A stretch of 64,000 nucleotides of DNA. Source: JAWWPG01 sp033850885. GTDB lineage: Bacteria; Actinomycetota; Actinomycetes; Propionibacteriales; Nocardioidaceae. Under the pieces are notes generated by a model that saw only the letters and a program-made list of their open reading frames with translations, had not been told where the DNA came from and made no database searches. The translations under genes were made by a program, and so were the position numbers. This document shows, in pieces, positions 32,965-40,224 of the stretch. The stretch spans positions 1 through 64,000 of the forward strand of contig JAWWPG010000039.1 in the NCBI GenBank assembly GCA_033850885.1, given 5' to 3'. Position 1 is the stretch's first letter. The number at the start of each line of letters is the position of its first letter.

Positions 32965-33942
32965 ATGGCGGCCGCAAGCAAGTCACCCGCTCTGGAGCTC
33001 GACGTGGGCGACCACACGGTCAGGATCTCCAACCCGGATCGGGTCTACTTCCCCGAAGGCAGCCACACCAAGGCTGACCTCGCTCGCTACTACCTCACCG
33101 TGGGAGACGGGATCGTCAACGCGCTGCGGGAGCGGCCGTGCATGCTGCACCGCTTTCCGACCGGAATCAGCGGCGAGAAGGTCCATCAGAAACGACTCCC
33201 CAGCGGCGCGCCGCCATGGGTCCAGACAGTTCGCGTGCATTTCCCGCGCTACAACCGCAACGCCGACGAGCTCTGCGTGACCGAACTGGCCAGCGTGATC
33301 TGGGCGGTGCAGATGTCGACGGTGGAGTTCCATCCATGGAACTCGCGCCGCCAGGACACCGAGAAGCCGGACGAGTGGCGGATCGACCTCGATCCCATGC
33401 CCGACTGTGACTTCGCCACCGTGCGCCGGGTTGCGCACGTCGCCCGCGAGGTGCTGGACGAGCTCGGTGCCGTCGGTTGGCCCAAGACGTCCGGCGGCAA
33501 GGGACTCCACGTCTACGTCCGGATCGAGCCGCGGTGGAGGTTCGCCGACGTACGGCGTGCTGCCCTCGCGTTTGCGCGAGAGGTGGAGCGTCGGGCACCC
33601 GACGACGTCGACATCACCTGGTGGCGCAAGGACCGCGACCCGTCCACCGTGTTCGTCGACTACAACCAGAACGCCCGCGACCACACGATCGCGTGCGCCT
33701 ACTCCGTGCGCGGCGTACCCGACGCCAAGGTGTCGACGCCCATCCGATGGGACGAGATCGACGACGTGGTGCCGCAGGACTTCACGATCTCGACGGTTCC
33801 TCAGCGGTTCGCCGAGCTCGGCGACCTGCACGCGGGCATCGACACGGCGGTCTTCTCCCTGGAGCCGTTGCTCGAGTGGGCGGACCGCGACGAGCGCGAA
33901 GGCGCCCCCGATCCCGGTGACCCTGACGAGGCGCCTACCTGA
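32965..33942 (+). CDS. Stand-alone LigD-type polymerase/primase domain protein
   Basis: A 325-residue protein of the archaeo-eukaryotic primase superfamily, LigD polymerase-domain branch. NPDRVYFPEGSHTKADLARY is the typical beginning. The catalytic DxD-type acidic pair is in RIDLDPMPDCDF, and SGGKGLHVYVRI with KDRDPSTVFVDYNQNARDHT are further signatures. Such domains add (ribo)nucleotides in non-homologous end joining or excision repair. No ligase, nuclease or Ku gene is nearby. The ATG follows GAGGG closely. Alternative: a pure RNA-primer or gap-filling polymerase. Confidence 0.9.
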   Translation: MAAASKSPALELDVGDHTVRISNPDRVYFPEGSHTKADLARYYLTVGDGIVNALRERPCMLHRFPTGISGEKVHQKRLPSGAPPWVQTVRVHFPRYNRNADELCVTELASVIWAVQMSTVEFHPWNSRRQDTEKPDEWRIDLDPMPDCDFATVRRVAHVAREVLDELGAVGWPKTSGGKGLHVYVRIEPRWRFADVRRAALAFAREVERRAPDDVDITWWRKDRDPSTVFVDYNQNARDHTIACAYSVRGVPDAKVSTPIRWDEIDDVVPQDFTISTVPQRFAELGDLHAGIDTAVFSLEPLLEWADRDEREGAPDPGDPDEAPT

Positions 33943-33997
33943 CCTCCCCGTCCCATCGACCAGGTACCCCTAAGGGGCAGGGGCAATCGGCTACCGC

Positions 33998-34303
33998 TCA
34001 GCCGATGTCGTCGTGTGTCTCCAGCTTGCGCCAGAACGTGATCTCGGGCTGGCTGGTGACCCCCACCTCTTGCATCAGGCCGGCAATCTCCGGGGAAGCG
34101 TCGAAGAAGCCACGGAACGTCTCCTCGTCAGGCCACTCGTCGACGACGAGGATCTCGTCGTCGTTCCCGTAGAAGTGGTGAGAGATGGCCCCGGCCTCCC
34201 GACCCCTGTCGGAGATGCCCTTTGGCACCTCGGGATGTTTCGCGGCGAGCTCCTCGAGCTTCTTCGCATCTCCCCTGACTCGCAGCGTCATCAGCACACT
34301 CAC
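33998..34303 (-). CDS. ABM/dimeric alpha-beta barrel-like small protein
   Basis: A 101-residue protein. VLMTLRVRGDAKKLEELAAK (about 3-22), GAISHHFYGNDDEILVVDEW (about 37-56) and FRGFFDASPEIAGLMQEVGV fit the ferredoxin-like dimeric barrel of antibiotic-biosynthesis-monooxygenase-like proteins. Function is unknown; members are often heme or quinone related, or simply putative. GTG start with GGGAG five bases upstream. Confidence 0.7.
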   Translation of the reverse strand: MSVLMTLRVRGDAKKLEELAAKHPEVPKGISDRGREAGAISHHFYGNDDEILVVDEWPDEETFRGFFDASPEIAGLMQEVGVTSQPEITFWRKLETHDDIG

Positions 34304-34511
34304 GGCATCTCCCTACCTGTCGACATTCGGGGAACCCCTGCGATCGAAGGAACGCGACACGAGGTTCCGGCTTGACCGTAGCAGGGGTGCCGGCGGTCCA
34401 CGGCTCGTTCAGCACTTTGGGCCGGGGAAGCTGACGGGCTTGACATTGCCATCGGTGTCGACGGCGCCTGTTCGGCAGCCGGCCTCTATCCAAAGGTGCT
34501 AGTACTGCGTG

Positions 34512-34877
34512 ATGGCTGATGCTGACGACGTACGCCGCATCGCGCTGGCCCTGCCCCATGTCGCGGAGATCGAGAGCGAAGGGTTCGACTTCGGGGTGGG
34601 CGACAGAGGGTTCGTCTGGTCCTTTCCCGAACGCATACCGGGAAGGCGCCGAGTCATCCGGACTGACGTCGCGGTGCTCTTCGTCGTGGACGAGGCGGAG
34701 AAGCAGGCCCTCCTGCTCGGTGAGCCGGACGTCTTCTTCACCACGTCCGGGTACGACGGCCTGCCGCTCGTGATGCTGCGGCTGGCGGAGGTCGACGTGA
34801 AGCGGCTCGGGGAGCTCGTGACCGACGCCTGGAAGATGCGGGCTCCCGAAGCGGTTGTCCGCGAGCTCGAATACTAG
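34512..34877 (+). CDS. MmcQ/YjbR family protein
   Basis: A 121-residue protein of the MmcQ/YjbR fold (double-wing DNA-binding-like). It begins MADADDVRRIALALPHVAE, the family's usual first helix, and continues with FTTSGYDGLPLVMLRLAEVD and ELVTDAWKMRAPEAVVREL, the standard last helix. A GTG one codon upstream is possible. The biological role of the family is poorly known. It ends facing a convergent gene across an inverted repeat. Confidence 0.85.
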   Translation: MADADDVRRIALALPHVAEIESEGFDFGVGDRGFVWSFPERIPGRRRVIRTDVAVLFVVDEAEKQALLLGEPDVFFTTSGYDGLPLVMLRLAEVDVKRLGELVTDAWKMRAPEAVVRELEY

Positions 34878-34906
34878 GAACTTCGACGTCCGCTGGAGGT
34901 TGGGAG

Positions 34907-34967
34907 TGGTAAGGAACGGCACCGGTTGGACCCGCCCCGCCGAAGCCAGCCAGTGCGTTCCTTACCA
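34907..34967. terminator. Inverted repeat between convergent genes, possible bidirectional terminator
   Basis: TGGTAAGGAACG and CGTTCCTTACCA form a perfect 12-base stem around a 37-base, GC-rich loop. It lies between the convergent YjbR-like and CoA-binding genes. There is no strong T-run on either side, so it may instead be a small palindromic repeat. Confidence 0.45.
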
Positions 34968-34990
34968 AACGCGGATAGCGGACGGTCTTA

Positions 34991-35425
34991 TCAGCGGGTG
35001 GTCAGGAGCCCGCGGGCTCGCGCCTCGATGACGGGGCACGCATCCATCACGACATCGAGCGCGGCATCGCGAGCTCTGGCGGCAGCTGCCTCGTCCACCA
35101 CGTTGAGCTGGAGCCAGATCGCGCGAATCTGGAGTCTCTCTCGTTGCGCGATGGCGTCGTCCACCACCGGACCCACGCGCCGCGAGTTGACGAAGCAGTC
35201 GACGACGTCGACCGTGGTGCCGTCAGGGACGTCGGCCAGACGGCGGTATGCCGGTTCGCTGAATACGCGTTCAGCGCGGGGGTGAATCGGGATGATCGCC
35301 TTTCCGAGTCGACGAAGAACACGTGCTACACCCAGTGCATCACGCCGCGGGTTGCTCGAGAGCCCGACGACGGCCCAGGTCCCGCGCTCCGTGACCAGCC
35401 GCTCGATCGTGTCGCCGTCGTTCAC
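34991..35425 (-). CDS. CoA-binding domain protein
   Basis: A 144-residue Rossmann-like protein of the CoA_binding_2 family. TWAVVGLSSNPRRDALGVAR is the nucleotide-binding N-terminus, IIPIHPRAERVFSEPAYRRL and DVVDCFVNSRRVGPVVDDA follow, and the C-terminus has the conserved Cys (VVMDACPVIEA). These YccU-like proteins are widespread and of uncertain function. GTG start behind GCAGGG. Confidence 0.87.
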   Translation of the reverse strand: MNDGDTIERLVTERGTWAVVGLSSNPRRDALGVARVLRRLGKAIIPIHPRAERVFSEPAYRRLADVPDGTTVDVVDCFVNSRRVGPVVDDAIAQRERLQIRAIWLQLNVVDEAAAARARDAALDVVMDACPVIEARARGLLTTR

Positions 35426-35475
35426 CCTGCAAGTCTCTCAGCTTGCGATGCGCAGGGGCGTTCAGGCGGTGGCGT

Positions 35476-36132
35476 TCAGGCCATTCTGTGGTCGTAGGCG
35501 TAGCGGACTGCTTGGGCTCGGTCTCGAACACCTGTCTTGGTGAAGATGTGGTTGATGTGCGTCTTGATGGTGGCGTTGCTGAGGACGAGGGTGCGGGCGA
35601 TCTCGCTGTTCGACAGCCCGGCCGCGATGAGGCTGAGGACTTCTGCTTCGCGGAGGGTCAGGCCGTCAGGGAGAGGTTGGCGGCTCGACCGAGCCGGTGG
35701 GGAGTCGAGGACGGCGGTGAGGAGTCGCTGTTGGACGTCGGGGGCCAGGTGCGTCTGACCCCCGGCCACAGCGGTGATGGCGGCCGCGATCTGTTCCGCG
35801 GTAGCGTCCTTGGTGAGGTAGCCTCGGGCGCCGGCCTCCAGAGCCGGGAAGAGGTCCGCATCCTCCACGTACGTGGTAAGGACGAGGACCTGTGTGGCCG
35901 GGCACTCGTTGCGGATCTGTCGGGTGGCTTCAGTGCCGTCCATGCGGGGCATTCTCAGATCCATCAGCACGACGTCGGGTCGAAGGGCCCGAACCTTGTC
36001 GACCGCGTCGACGCCGTCTGCGGCGGTGGCGACCACGTCGAAACCCTCGATGAGGCCAATCAGCATGGTCAAGCCCTCGCGGATGACACGCTGGTCGTCG
36101 GCGATGAGCACCCGGACCGCTGGGTCCGTCAT
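35476..36132 (-). CDS. NarL/LuxR-family response regulator
   Basis: A 218-residue regulator. RVLIADDQRVIREGLTMLI begins the receiver, Asp lies in VVLMDLRMPRMDG, Thr in VLTTYVE and Lys in LTKDAT. The LuxR HTH covers LTLREAEVLSLIAAGLSNSE through NATIKTHINHIFTKTGVRDR. The ATG overlaps the kinase stop (ATGA). The regulator is intact although its partner kinase carries two frameshifts. It is the last gene of the leftward membrane protein-kinase-regulator operon. Confidence 0.92.
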   Translation of the reverse strand: MTDPAVRVLIADDQRVIREGLTMLIGLIEGFDVVATAADGVDAVDKVRALRPDVVLMDLRMPRMDGTEATRQIRNECPATQVLVLTTYVEDADLFPALEAGARGYLTKDATAEQIAAAITAVAGGQTHLAPDVQQRLLTAVLDSPPARSSRQPLPDGLTLREAEVLSLIAAGLSNSEIARTLVLSNATIKTHINHIFTKTGVRDRAQAVRYAYDHRMA

Positions 36133-37337
36133 GCCGGTACCGTGATCTCTACGCGCCACCCGTGGCCGCTCGGACCGGCATCCAGGGTGCCGCCGACTCG
36201 TTCGACTCGTTCCTGCAGTCCGGCCAAACCATGTCCGCCACCGACGCCGCGAAGTCCGGCACTCGACGCGGCAGGTGCCGGTGGCGAGTTCTCGACGCTG
36301 AGGGTTGTGGGTCGCTGTGGTAGCTGAGCGCGACGGTGGCGATGGCTCCGGGTGCGTGGCGGGACACATTCGTGAGTGCTTCCTCGGCGCCTCGGTAGAG
36401 GGCGAGGCTCGCATCGGGGGGCAGTCTGCGAGCAGTGCCCTCGATGACCAACGAGGCCCTCACGCTGAGGTCACGTTCGCAGCCGTCAACCAGCACGTGA
36501 AGCCGGGAGACGTCCGGAGCGCGCTCCGCGTAGCGCACCCACAGCATGGCGGGCGTTGGCGAGTCCGTCGTTCACGAGCTGGATGGTGCGGTCGATCGTG
36601 GCGCCAAGCTGGGGGTCGGCGAGCTCGCGGTCGGCGAGCAGCCGTGCCCCCTGGAGCTGAATCGAGGCGGCCGACAGCGAGTGCGCCAGGACGTCGTGCA
36701 GTTCCGCGGCGACTCGGCCGCGTTCGGCGACTGCGGCGGCCCGCATCTGGTCATCCCGGGCGTCCTCCAGCTTCGCGAGGAGCATCTCGGTTTGGTCCTG
36801 GCTCGCGCGGCTCTGGCGCATCAGGTAGGCCACGAGTCCAAGCACGACGCTCAACAAAGTGGCACCGAGGACCGCGGAAAACCCGTTGCCGGTCAGGGCC
36901 ACCACGACATCCTGTCCAGTAGTGACCCCCGCGGCAAGACCCATCCCGGCCGGCAGTGGAAGGCGGGTAACCGCCATCCACACCGCGGCACCGACCGCGA
37001 CTTCAGTGGCGCCTCGAGGCTGCAGCACCGCCAGGGTGATCCCGGCGCCTCCCATGGCCGCGATCACGCCCAGCTGGGTCACGATGGCCCGGTCAATGAA
37101 CGCGTCCCTGATCGTGAGGCCTGTCGCCAAGACGAAGACAGCCAGGGCGATCGTGACTCCGGCCGCGGCCCCGTGCGGTCCGGGCGCGGGATTGCCGGCG
37201 ATTACGCTGACCGCGACAGCCGCGATGACCGCCCAGCCGATGGGCCGAAGCGTGTCTCGCTGGCGTCGAAGGCGCTGCTCGGCCCGCAACCGGGCCCCGG
37301 CCACCCGCTCACTCTCGCCATCCCGGACTGCCGGCAT
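36129..37337 (-). pseudogene. Sensor histidine kinase with two compensating frameshifts
   Basis: About 400 codons of a HisKA_3 kinase can be read only by changing frame twice. Frame 1 gives four to six membrane helices and the phosphoacceptor segment ERGRVAAELHDVLAHSLSAA, then NDGLANARHAVGALRG. Near 36500 the reading moves by one base to PDVSRLHVLVDGCERDLSV and the N box ALYRGAEEALTNVSRHAPG. Near 36300 it returns to the original frame: TLSVENSPP, the G box GGGHGLAGLQERV, and RVEITVPA ending at the regulator. The second shift restores the first frame. This is either a real, possibly inactive gene or two sequencing errors. The start chosen is MPAVRDG after GAGGTGG; an ATG at 37385 is possible. 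Confidence 0.75.
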
Positions 37338-37440
37338 GACCACCACCTCGCCGATTATCGGACCCGCAGCGTGCGGTGGTCTCATCGAACCGCGTCCGGA
37401 CCGCCGACGCGAGCGGAACCGGTCAACCCGATGGGAGGGT

Positions 37441-37965
37441 TCACGCGGGCACGGCCGTCGAGGGGACCGGCCGTCCCGACGCAGCCATCCGCTGGCCGCG
37501 CAGCTGGACCACGACCAGCCGCGCAGTCACCTCGAACAAGGCCATAGAGACCAGGGCCACCGGCCATGCTGCCGCACTGAGGTGATGCGCGATGCTGAAG
37601 TCCCGGATGCCCGGGCCGGCTCCATGGTTGAGGAGGAACACGAAGACGATCCTGGAGGAGATGCCGCCGATCAGCAGGCAGCCCGCCAGCCAGCCGACGC
37701 GGGCGAAGCGGTCCCCGTCTGCCCCGATGCGAACGTGGGTTGCGAACCCGCAGACGACGCCCAGCGTCATCCCCGCCGTCGCAAGTGCCGCCACGAGCAC
37801 CAGGTCGTCGCCGGTGGTCGGCACGCCATGTACATAGTGCTGGGCCACGAACACCACCAGGGCCATCGGAGCCACGAACGAGCGGACGTCCAGCCGCCGC
37901 TCTCGCGCCTGCCGGAGCACCACAAGAACAAAGACCGCGTTGATCAGGTAATCGGTGAGAGTCAT
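37441..37965 (-). CDS. Hypothetical integral membrane protein upstream of the two-component pair
   Basis: A 174-residue membrane protein with about five hydrophobic helices: LINAVFVLVVLRQ, FVAPMALVVFVAQHYVHGV, LVLVAALATAGMTLGVVCGF, GWLAGCLLIGGISSRIVFVF, and a last one near AWPVALVSMALFEVTA. I do not recognise a family. GGAGG five bases before the ATG fixes the start. It precedes the kinase and regulator genes in the same direction, so it could be a sensory partner or their target. Confidence 0.75.
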   Translation of the reverse strand: MTLTDYLINAVFVLVVLRQARERRLDVRSFVAPMALVVFVAQHYVHGVPTTGDDLVLVAALATAGMTLGVVCGFATHVRIGADGDRFARVGWLAGCLLIGGISSRIVFVFLLNHGAGPGIRDFSIAHHLSAAAWPVALVSMALFEVTARLVVVQLRGQRMAASGRPVPSTAVPA

Positions 37966-38107
37966 GCCTCCACCATCACGTCCCGGTGGGCTCGCCGTCG
38001 TCGGCGTACAGGTTGAGCGCGGTTTGATCCACGCCCTCAACCCACGGGTTGACTGCTGGGACTTCGGGGTGGGCTACCACAGAGAGCGGAACGCACTCGT
38101 TCATCCC

Positions 38108-38128
38108 CCGAGCGCATCTCACGCTCGG
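38108..38128. promoter_or_regulatory. Hairpin CCGAGCG-N7-CGCTCGG
   Basis: Perfect 7-base stem with a 7-base loop and no T-run. It may be an operator or part of a leader for either divergent gene. Confidence 0.3.
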
Positions 38129-38214
38129 TTGCAGCGTCTCACGAGCAACGCGACCGGCTCTCGGGGATGAGTGATGTTCGGCTCATTTTTGAGGAATTAT
38201 TGCATAGGCGTAGA

Positions 38215-38238
38215 GTCAAACCAATAAGAGGATTTGAC
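38215..38238. promoter_or_regulatory. Palindrome GTCAAACC-N8-GATTTGAC before the phosphoesterase gene
   Basis: 8-base arms with one mismatch, 72 bases upstream of the ATG of the secreted phosphoesterase, in an AT-rich stretch. Size and place fit a dimeric regulator site overlapping a promoter. Confidence 0.4.
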
Positions 38239-38309
38239 CGATTAATCCCACCCTCCCCCAGTACCACGCACAGAACCTCGTGGTCCATCAGCACAAGAAC
38301 GGCTGCACC

Positions 38310-39176
38310 ATGAGACACCCTCGCATCGCCCTCACCCTCCTGAGCATCGCCACTCTTGCCGTCGGCGTCCCGGCCGTCGCCTCCAGTGCCAACGCCTCCA
38401 TCCAGCTCCACCCGTCGAAGGTGCTGGTCGTCATGGAGGAGAACGCCACCTACGTCAAAGCCCACGCCGCGATGCCGTACCTGGTGTCCCTCGGCGTCCG
38501 CTACGGCTACGCCACCCATTACACCGCCATCACCCACCCGTCGCTGCCCAACTACCTGGCCATCGACGCCGGGTCCACCTTCGGGATCACCGACGACAAG
38601 CTCCCGAGCGCACACCCCTTGAACGTTTCGAGCGTGTTCGACCAGGCCATAGCCGCCGGGCACACCGGCAAAACCTACGCCGAGACGATGCCGACCAACT
38701 GCGGCCCCGTCAACTCAGGTGCGTACGCCGTCCGGCACAGCCCCTGGCCCTACTTCACCCCGACCCCCTCGCACACCAACTGCATGGCCCACGACGTGCC
38801 GGCCACCGGGTTCCTGGCCGACGCCAGAGCCAACGCGCTGCCGACGGCCGGAATGCTCACCCCGGACGAGAACGGCGACGCCCACGACGGGACCCTCGGT
38901 CAGGCCGACGCCTGGCTGCAAGCGCGGCTCCCGACCGTGATCGCATCGTCCGACTTCACGTCGGGCCGGCTCGCCGTGGTCGTCGTGTTCGACGAAGGCG
39001 CCGGCACCAGCCAGACCGTGATGAGTGTGGTACTGGACGCCAACCTGCACGGCTTGGTGGTCACCAAGGCGCTGAACCACTACAGCCTCAGCCGGTTCTA
39101 CTCCCAGACCATCGGCGTCACGCCACTGCTCAAGGCGGCGACCGCCCCCGATATGAGAGCGGCGTTCGGCCTTTAG
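38310..39176 (+). CDS. Secreted phosphoesterase-family (acid phosphatase-like) protein
   Basis: A 288-residue secreted protein. The signal peptide is IALTLLSIATLAVGVPAVA, ending near SANA. The mature part is of the PF04185-type phosphoesterase/alkaline-phosphatase-like fold: VLVVMEENATYVKAHAAMPY (metal Glu/Asn), HYTAITHPSLPNYLAIDAGS (nucleophile region) and VVFDEGAGTSQ (metal Asp-Glu). Relatives include acid phosphatases and phosphatidylinositol-phosphatases. It lies 13 bases before a lysozyme-like gene, suggesting joint secretion. A longer start is open, but the ATG used gives the natural signal peptide. Confidence 0.82.
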   Translation: MRHPRIALTLLSIATLAVGVPAVASSANASIQLHPSKVLVVMEENATYVKAHAAMPYLVSLGVRYGYATHYTAITHPSLPNYLAIDAGSTFGITDDKLPSAHPLNVSSVFDQAIAAGHTGKTYAETMPTNCGPVNSGAYAVRHSPWPYFTPTPSHTNCMAHDVPATGFLADARANALPTAGMLTPDENGDAHDGTLGQADAWLQARLPTVIASSDFTSGRLAVVVVFDEGAGTSQTVMSVVLDANLHGLVVTKALNHYSLSRFYSQTIGVTPLLKAATAPDMRAAFGL

Positions 39177-39189
39177 GCCGGGGCCTGAC

Positions 39190-40131
39190 GTGCGAGGAGT
39201 CGCCGCTGCCCTGGTCGTGCTCGGGCTCCTCGTGCCCGCCAATGGCTCGCCCAGCGTTGACACGCCGCCGGATCCGAACGGGTACTTCACACTTCTCGCC
39301 CCGGGCGCTGCACTTCCGTCCGGGGCGGCGTGTGCGGGCCTCGTGCATGACTCGACCTGGGAACCGCGGCCAAGCAATGACAAGCCCAACCACTTCATGC
39401 CGAACGTGACGAAGGTCCACGCGTCCTTCAAGTCACGGCCACGTGCCGGCTTCGGCACCTATGATCCACGTTGGGACACCTTCCTGTTGGCGCGGGTCAC
39501 CGGGCACTTCACGGGAACAACTGACGAGATCCTCCAATGGGCCGCGTGCAAGTGGGGACTACCCGACAACGTGCTGCGCGCAATCGCCGTCCGCGAGTCG
39601 ACGTGGTACCAGTACGAGACCTATCCGTCCGGCAGATGCGTGACGTACTACGGGTGCGGCGACTTCTTCACATCCGAGCCGTACGCCGACCGCAGCGTCT
39701 TCTGCGATGGGCTGGCCACTTTCGGCCATGACTATCAGCTCGACTACGGGGATGCGAAATGCCCCAAGACGTTCAGCATGGTCGGCGAGATGAGCTGGTC
39801 CAGCCCGTCCTGGGGCTTCCCGTGGGCAGGCAACCAGAACGGGACCTTCCCCTTCAGTCGGAACTCGACGGCATTCGCGGTCGACTACCTCGCCGCCAGC
39901 CTTCGCGGCTGCTACAACGGGTGGGAATGGTGGCTGAACAAGTCAGGCGGCGACCTGTGGGGATGTGTCGGGTCATGGTACGCCGGCAACTGGCACTCAT
40001 CGGCTGCGGACGGCTACATCAGCCGGGTCAAGGTCGAGATCGCGGACCATCGCTGGCTGCAGAGCGACTGGGCCTCGCAGGGTCCCGGATGTGACCCGAC
40101 CTACGGTTGCCCAACGTCGAAAAGACCGTGA
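39190..40131 (+). CDS. Secreted lytic transglycosylase/lysozyme-like protein
   Basis: A 313-residue protein with a short signal peptide (VAAALVVLGLLVPANG). The central region resembles transglycosylase SLT folds: EILQWAACKWGLPDNVLRAI followed by AVRESTWYQYE, where Glu would be catalytic, then SFLS-like motif SWGFPWAGNQ and late helix AFAVDYLAASLRGCYNG. Six to eight cysteines suggest disulfides in the mature protein. It probably cleaves peptidoglycan or another glycan outside the cell. GTG start 13 bases after the phosphoesterase stop, with no clear ribosome site. Confidence 0.72.
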   Translation: MRGVAAALVVLGLLVPANGSPSVDTPPDPNGYFTLLAPGAALPSGAACAGLVHDSTWEPRPSNDKPNHFMPNVTKVHASFKSRPRAGFGTYDPRWDTFLLARVTGHFTGTTDEILQWAACKWGLPDNVLRAIAVRESTWYQYETYPSGRCVTYYGCGDFFTSEPYADRSVFCDGLATFGHDYQLDYGDAKCPKTFSMVGEMSWSSPSWGFPWAGNQNGTFPFSRNSTAFAVDYLAASLRGCYNGWEWWLNKSGGDLWGCVGSWYAGNWHSSAADGYISRVKVEIADHRWLQSDWASQGPGCDPTYGCPTSKRP

Positions 40132-40224
40132 TCGACGAGGACAATCCGGCGCTGCCGCCGTCGTGGTGAATATCGGTAATGCAAGGTTTGAGCTGCGACG
40201 AAATCGGTTGAAAACAGCCATTGG

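Larger units (their letters stand above)
37966..38309. other. Divergent intergenic region with two inverted repeats
   Basis: 344 bases between the leftward membrane-protein gene and the rightward secreted phosphoesterase, with no coding frame of family character. It holds a perfect 7-base hairpin CCGAGCG-N7-CGCTCGG near 38108, a related CATCCCC.../...GGGGATG pair further right, and the GTCAAA.../TTTGAC repeat near 38215. The AT-richer stretch at 38180-38245 is the likely promoter zone. Confidence 0.5.

Noticed and set aside
38180..38300. Possible c-di-GMP riboswitch upstream of the secreted phosphoesterase
   Set aside because: A TCAAACC segment resembles part of the GEMM core, but the remaining conserved elements are missing; a simple palindrome explains it better.
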